From assembly GCF_036711975.1 (NCBI RefSeq), contig NC_091971.1, forward strand, positions 17,243,501 to 17,307,500: 64,000 bases of DNA, written 5' to 3'. Shown piece by piece: positions 59,320 to 64,000 of this stretch. The notes beneath the pieces are model-generated. The model did no database searches, had not been told where the DNA came from, and saw only the letters and a list, made by a program, of their open reading frames with translations. Within the stretch, counting starts at the first letter, position 1; every line of letters starts with the position of its first letter. This DNA is from Onthophagus taurus. Taxonomy: Eukaryota; Arthropoda; Insecta; Coleoptera; Scarabaeidae. Position numbers and translations under genes: made by a program.

Positions 59320-59830
59320 GAAACAGAATCTTGTGGTGATGTAAAATATTCAGCACAGTATCTACGAATATCTTAAGCTAATTGTTATTATTAATGTTTT
59401 TTGTGTTCCCATTTTGTTCCATCTGTTTGCCATGATTCCTGATTAAACTCCAGATTTGTGTTTAGCTTTCAATGAAATATCCTCCACTTCTGGGAAAATG
59501 CTGAAAGTACATTCAACCATTTGGCGAACTCCATACACTTGAGTTTTGTTTGGTTTTTCAAACAAATGTGTTTTTCATCAACAGTTCTAATGCATTTGGA
59601 AAAATTAGTTCGTTGGTAAAACTCTTCTGCTATTTTCAACCAATCCTCAGTGCTGTTTTCTTCATATAAATGAAATCAAGACTTTTTTATAAGATATTGC
59701 AAGCTAATACTATCTTTTACTAATTCTTTTACAGTCGTGGCACCAAGTAGAAATGCGGAATGCAAACTGTTCCTTGTAGCAAAATACTTGTTAAAAGGAA
59801 CTTTTTATAAAATGTTACTTTAGGTTGGGT
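59320..59830 (-). pseudogene. PIF/Harbinger transposase remnant
   Basis: The minus strand reads LHSAFLLGATTVKELVKDSI, then STEDWLKIAEEFYQRTNF, then KCIRTVDEKHICLKN. This matches the conserved DWxxIAxxFxxxxNFPxCxGAxDGKH block of Harbinger (DDE_Tnp_4) transposases, with the glycines of GAxDGKH lost. Toward 59320 a YCAEYFTSPQDSVSWQ-like C-terminus follows after a deletion and frame changes. Inactive. Confidence 0.75.
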
Positions 59831-60329
59831 TGAAAAATGATAGAAAAATTTAGGACCTTCTTTCAAAAACGTATGGACGTTTGGACAAGGTGTTAAGCAT
59901 AAACGTAAGAAGTACGAATTTCTTGACCTATTCCTTTTTCTGATACAAACAAGGTAAGAAAAATCTGCGACAAGAATATTTCATAACCAAGTGATGACTT
60001 TATCTTTCATGCGGCTAGCCTAATTATATGGACATTAGTTATCGAAAATATCTCACTATAAGCGAAATGTATTACAGAAAACTAGTTAACTAACTTGTTT
60101 TTTAAGAATTCTTAACTTGGGTTTATGTCTGACGCATGTCTACTTAGTTTTTCAAATAATTTGTTATTACTTATTGTTTTTGCCAACTCATTTAACAAAG
60201 GTACAAATTACGACAGATTTATCAATTAATAGTGAGATTGACCATGAACCTGCAGAATTATAGGACATGGTAGTAAACTTTAGAAGTTAGCAGGACTATC
60301 ATCACGCGTTTTGTTTGGTTCTGTGTTTA

Positions 60330-61196
60330 ATAGGTTGTCGCTCCATCTTTTTCTAGGTCTTCCAATGCTTCTTCGTCCTGATGGTGTTATTTTTACAATT
60401 CGTTCCTCTGTCATTCATCGATGTGCTCACTCCATTTCTTCTTTCTGTCCAATACCCAATCATTGATGTTATCTATCCTCCAAGTCTGTCTGATGTTCTC
60501 ACTTCATTCTCTGTCCATCAATGTTTTCCCAATTTCTTTTACGCACGTTTTTCATTTCTAAATTTTCTCGTATTTTTGTTTTGGATGTTTCTGGTCGAGT
60601 CTCTGCTTCATATGTTAATACAGGTTTAACTGCAGTCTTGTATATCCGGGTTTTGGCTTCAATACTAATATGCTTATTTCGCCATATTGTGGCATTTAGA
60701 TACGCCGCTGTCCTTGCCGCTCTTGCAGCTTGATTCCTTACTTCGGTCTCAATATCCCCATAACCAGATATTTCATGCCCAAATATTTTAATTTCATTTC
60801 TTGGTGTATGATTCAGTTATCTTTTTCTATGTGCTTGATGTTAATAAGCTCATTTGCTTCAGCTCTTTGACTTCTAATTAATCGCCAGATTTGTTTCTGC
60901 AGTCCATAGAAGTCACTTTCCTTTCTGTTAGGAAAGGTTTTCCAGTGTTCTTTCTTAGTTCGTCTGACTAGTGATTTAGTCTCACAAATTCGCTTGTGGC
61001 GTTGTGATAACATATAATTCAAGTACGCTTTCTTTTTCGTTTTATACTGCTCTTTAATATCGTTACAGAACCATGGTGTTTTGTTTGGTCCTTGTTTCTT
61101 TTGTCCTACATTCCGTGTTCCGAGATGGAAGATTTTCATTTTATGGAAGTGAAAAAAGGAATTAATAACATCAGTTCTACATAAACATACATACAA
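60330..61196 (-). pseudogene. RTE-clade non-LTR retrotransposon remnant
   Basis: The minus-strand frame 61196-60813 reads KTPWFCNDIKEQYKTKKKAY and a Lys/Arg-rich linker, as between endonuclease and reverse transcriptase in RTE/BovB-like elements. A deletion removes the catalytic core. From about 60760 the C-terminus continues as DIETEVRNQAARAARTAAYL, IYKTAVKPVLTYEAETRPET and, after frame changes, SGRRSIGRPRKRWSDNL, the typical RTE end. Dead. Confidence 0.8.
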
Positions 61197-62072
61197 ATTT
61201 CTGCATAAAATCGATAAATGTGTGTTGTTAACTGAGTAATCTTGTTGAGTGTATGTGGAAACTGGTTCAGAAATGGGTATCTAAAGTAATGTCTCACTAC
61301 TGATGTTAATGAGTGAATCTCAAGCATTGATGCTTGAAGAATTTATGTTAAATTTTTCGTTGGTCTTTTTTGGAACGAATTTATTGCCTATTAAATAGAA
61401 GAATTGGATAGATTTTAGAAATTACTCCATGAATATGATAGATTGAACTCGAATCATCTGATTGGTTAAAAACGATTCTATAATAAGATGGTATTGCAAG
61501 ATACTTAATTGGTGGCAACCTAATTTATCTATAATAGGTAGATGTCATAGATTGGGACTTATATCACATAAGCTGAAGAACTGGACCTTTCAAGCAAACA
61601 AAGAAGCAATCTATATAATATAATTATATAAGTAACATTATGAAGGTTATTTAAAGTGATTCCAAAAACCAAACAACGCTGGGCATAACAATGATGCAGA
61701 AGGATACATTTTTAGGATCAAGTATTTGGAAAACTTGCTTTGTAGGCAATATAATTTATCTAATTGGAAACTAACCTTCCAGAAAAGGGAAAGGAAATGC
61801 GAGAGGGATGTGCACACGCAGAAGACTGGAAACTGGAACGCACAACTGTCAAGGACTGCACTTTTTGTTATTGACATGTATATAGTATATTACTCTACGA
61901 ACCTATAATAATACATAAAATCAACTTTTAAATAAAAACTTACCTCTTAAACTTTATATAAAAAAAATTCAAAATCTAAAATTACTTTAGGAACTTTTAC
62001 TTTTTTAGTTTATCCCCAAAACAAATAGTGAGGTTAGATTCGTTTGTCATTTATTTCCTAACCAAAAATACT
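61197..62072. other. No gene seen; mRpS18B upstream region
   Basis: No recognised coding sequence. The mRpS18B promoter and leader must lie in the right part. Confidence 0.45.
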
Positions 62073-62609
62073 ATGTTATCTTCGTATTTTCGGTCAAATT
62101 TAATCGCAAATCCCATTTTGCGCCGAGCGTTTAGTACAACCCCGATAAAACCTTCGGAATCGGCCCCAACGATTTCAGCAGTTTTTCGAAACATCACCAA
62201 AGATCGAACTAAAGAGGTACCAGTTGAAACGAGCGTGGAGTATTTAAAAAGTGACGCATATAAACAAACTTATGGGGGTAAACCCGTTTGGGTTCTGTAC
62301 AGAAGAAATCATAAAGGTTCGATTCCACCTAGACGCACCAGAAGGACTTGTATTCGCCAGGGGCAAATAAGCACTGGAAATCCTTGCCCAATATGCAGAG
62401 ATGAGTATTTGGTTCTTAACGAAACCAACATCGAATTATTGAATCAATTTATTTGTCCGCATACGCAAGTTGTTTTAGACACATCAAAAACGGGTTTGTG
62501 CAGAAAATCTCATCAACAATTATTAGTTGCTATTGATAGAGCTAGAGATAAAGGGTTGATAACGTTTGATGTACCTTTTCGTAAATACAATTATTCAGAG
62601 TATAAGTAA
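62073..62609 (+). CDS. mRpS18B: Mitochondrial small-subunit ribosomal protein S18B (mS40)
   Basis: A 178-residue intronless frame; the start is the ATG at 62073, the first in frame. The N-terminal ~30 residues (LSSYFRSNLIANPILRRAFS) are Arg/Ser-rich without acids, as in a mitochondrial presequence. The S18 domain follows, with PRRTRRTCIRQGQISTGNPC, PICRDEYLVLNETNIELLNQ and the C-terminal TGLCRKSHQQLLVAIDRARD. The CPIC pair and NPCPICRD are characteristic of the S18B/mS40 branch. It is a structural part of the mitoribosome small subunit. Its TAA stop is two bases before the PYROXD1 ATG. Confidence 0.95.
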   Translation: MLSSYFRSNLIANPILRRAFSTTPIKPSESAPTISAVFRNITKDRTKEVPVETSVEYLKSDAYKQTYGGKPVWVLYRRNHKGSIPPRRTRRTCIRQGQISTGNPCPICRDEYLVLNETNIELLNQFICPHTQVVLDTSKTGLCRKSHQQLLVAIDRARDKGLITFDVPFRKYNYSEYK

Positions 62610-62611
62610 TA

Positions 62612-64000
62612 ATGGAAGCTACTTTTGTAATTGTTGGGGGTGGAATTGCAGGTGTAAGTTGTGCAGAAACTTTGGCTTATTATGAACCAAATGAATCAAT
62701 TATTTTAATAAGTGAATCATCATTAATTAAAACAGTTACTAATTTACTTGCAATAACTCAATCAATAACTTCTTTTAACATTGAAGAAACCACAACTAAT
62801 TCTTTAACTAATAAGTATCAAAATGTAAACGTTTTAAATGGAAGTTTGTTAGAAATAAATGATGTTGAAAATTTCATAATAATTTCAAAAAATATTAAAA
62901 TTAATTATAAATATTTATGTTTATGCTACGGAGCAAAACCAAAATTAATACCTCAAGCTAAAAATAACCCATTTGTTGTTGGTATAAGAGATACAGATTC
63001 TGTAGATGTATTTGCTGAAAAATTAGCAAAATCTAAAAAAGTTGTCATTGTTGGTAATGGAGGAATCGCATCCGAACTTGTTTATAAAATACAAAACACT
63101 GAAATTGAATGGGTTATTAAAGATAATCACATAACAGCAACTTTTGTTGATCCTGGTGCATCAGAATTTTTTCAACCATCTCTTAAGAAAGATCAAAAAC
63201 AACCGGATTTATTAGAACCCATACCTAATAAACGAATGCGTTATGAAGAAGATGCTACATATAAATCAGGGGCAGCTTTAGGTCCTGATTGGTACAAACA
63301 TTTTCAAATTAAAGGTGCTTGCGAGTTACCATCCTCGGTAAAAATTCATTATAAATCAGAAGTTTTTGATATCCTAAATGATGATTCATCAGAATATCCC
63401 ATTAAAGTGATTTTAACAACAGGAGATGAAATTTATTGTAATCTTGTTGTATCAGCAACAGGGGTTGAACCAAAAATTGAATTCAAAACGAATACAAATT
63501 TTAAATTATCTCCATCAAACGAAATAATTGTCAATGAAACCATGAAATCTTCAATTCCAAATATTTACGCGGCTGGTGATTGTTGCTCAGCTGGTTGGGA
63601 ACATTCAAAACATTGGTTTCCAATGAAGTTATGGACGCAAGCTAGACAAATGGGAAATTATGCAGCGAAATGTATGTCGGGGGATTTTAATAAAGAAGAA
63701 GTAATTCTCCAAGATTTTTGTTTCGAATTATTTACTCACACAACAAGATTATTTGGTTATAAAGTTATTTTATTGGGGTTATACAACGGACAAAAATTAG
63801 ATAACAATTATGAAATATTATTTAGGATGACCAAAGAACATGAATATGCAAAGTTTATTTTACAAGATGGACGATTACAAGGTGCTGTTCTTATTGGAGA
63901 TACTGATTTAGAAGAAACTGTGGAAAATCTTATTTTGAGCCAGTTGGATTTATCTCCATACAAAGAAGATTTATTAAATCCTGATGTGGATATTGAAGAT
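62612..64000 (+). CDS. PYROXD1: PYROXD1, pyridine nucleotide-disulphide oxidoreductase domain protein 1 (3' end cut by window)
   Basis: The frame stays open from ATG at 62612 to the window edge (463 codons, no intron); the end aligns with the last few residues of known PYROXD1, so only a handful of codons and the stop are missing. The FAD-binding motif is VIVGGGIAGVSCAE at the N-terminus; the NAD(P)H-binding motif VVIVGNGGIASELV lies near residue 145; SATGVEPKIEF and IYAAGDCCSAGWEHSKHW hold the ATG and GD flavin motifs; WTQARQMGNYAA and LIGDTDLEETVENLILSQ are family-specific. As in the family, no redox-active CxxxxC is seen. In vertebrates it protects the tRNA ligase complex from oxidation in nucleus and cytosol. 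It starts two bases after the mRpS18B stop. Confidence 0.96.
   Translation, partial: MEATFVIVGGGIAGVSCAETLAYYEPNESIILISESSLIKTVTNLLAITQSITSFNIEETTTNSLTNKYQNVNVLNGSLLEINDVENFIIISKNIKINYKYLCLCYGAKPKLIPQAKNNPFVVGIRDTDSVDVFAEKLAKSKKVVIVGNGGIASELVYKIQNTEIEWVIKDNHITATFVDPGASEFFQPSLKKDQKQPDLLEPIPNKRMRYEEDATYKSGAALGPDWYKHFQIKGACELPSSVKIHYKSEVFDILNDDSSEYPIKVILTTGDEIYCNLVVSATGVEPKIEFKTNTNFKLSPSNEIIVNETMKSSIPNIYAAGDCCSAGWEHSKHWFPMKLWTQARQMGNYAAKCMSGDFNKEEVILQDFCFELFTHTTRLFGYKVILLGLYNGQKLDNNYEILFRMTKEHEYAKFILQDGRLQGAVLIGDTDLEETVENLILSQLDLSPYKEDLLNPDVDIED

Noticed and set aside
62028-62072. Upstream extension of mRpS18B
   Set aside because: It would use GTG as start; the ATG at 62073 begins a presequence-like N-terminus.
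1-64000. CRISPR array, bacterial operon or prophage
   Set aside because: Spliceosomal introns, TATA/Inr promoter, tRNA with Pol III terminator and eukaryotic transposons show a eukaryotic nuclear genome; the repeats are transposon-derived, not spacer-separated.

Overview
The window is a gene-sparse, AT-rich stretch of an insect nuclear genome, most likely a beetle. Support for insect: a single-exon Osiris-family gene (an insect-specific family) with a TATA box and a TCAGT-type arthropod initiator, short spliceosomal introns, and a repeat load of Tc1/mariner-related DD41D elements, piggyBac, Harbinger, Penelope, jockey/CR1/RTE-type non-LTR elements and a Ty3/gypsy remnant. The order within insects is inferred from general resemblance only.

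Layout. 1-17,100 has no convincing host coding gene. It holds GC-rich islands in AT-rich DNA, a decayed family of about 280-bp repeats (2.2-7.5 kb) interrupted by a DD41D transposon with an intact transposase and long inverted ends, a palindrome and a Ty3/gypsy remnant, then CTAG-rich foldback DNA, an old degenerate repeat array, and a large palindrome with a TA-flanked MITE inside. 17,150-25,330 is a retroelement graveyard: two families of non-LTR remnants in opposite orientation plus a Penelope-like element with a GIY-YIG endonuclease remnant and, downstream on the same strand, a hammerhead ribozyme motif. A tRNA-Pro(CGG) at 25,447 and an Osiris gene at 25,774-26,442 (minus) follow. 26.5-37 kb is mostly empty, with a second long-TIR DD41D element and dispersed repeats.

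37,001-57,650 carries two well-supported minus-strand protein genes: PNUTS (PPP1R10; exons 57,647-47,694) and, downstream in the same orientation, GPCPD1 (exons 45,870-37,001). Each has one intron of about 6.7 kb. The GPCPD1 intron is packed with nested transposons: two jockey-like remnants, an 8-bp-TSD DNA element, two DD41D elements, a piggyBac, and a second hammerhead motif inside the piggyBac. The DNA between the two genes is a roughly 0.7-kb tandem duplication. 57.8-62 kb holds Harbinger and RTE remnants. The right edge carries mRpS18B and PYROXD1 on the plus strand, separated by only two bases, with PYROXD1 cut by the window end.

The host genes act in separate processes: nuclear PP1 targeting, glycerophosphodiester metabolism, mitochondrial translation, flavin-dependent redox and cuticle/epithelial biology. 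No operon-like pathway logic is apparent except the physical coupling of mRpS18B and PYROXD1. No wholly new system is evident. The most notable structures are the two hammerhead motifs, the DD41D elements with inverted, partly coding ends, the two-base gene pair, and the PNUTS initiator codon abutting a splice donor. All coordinates, splice sites and translations were read by eye.
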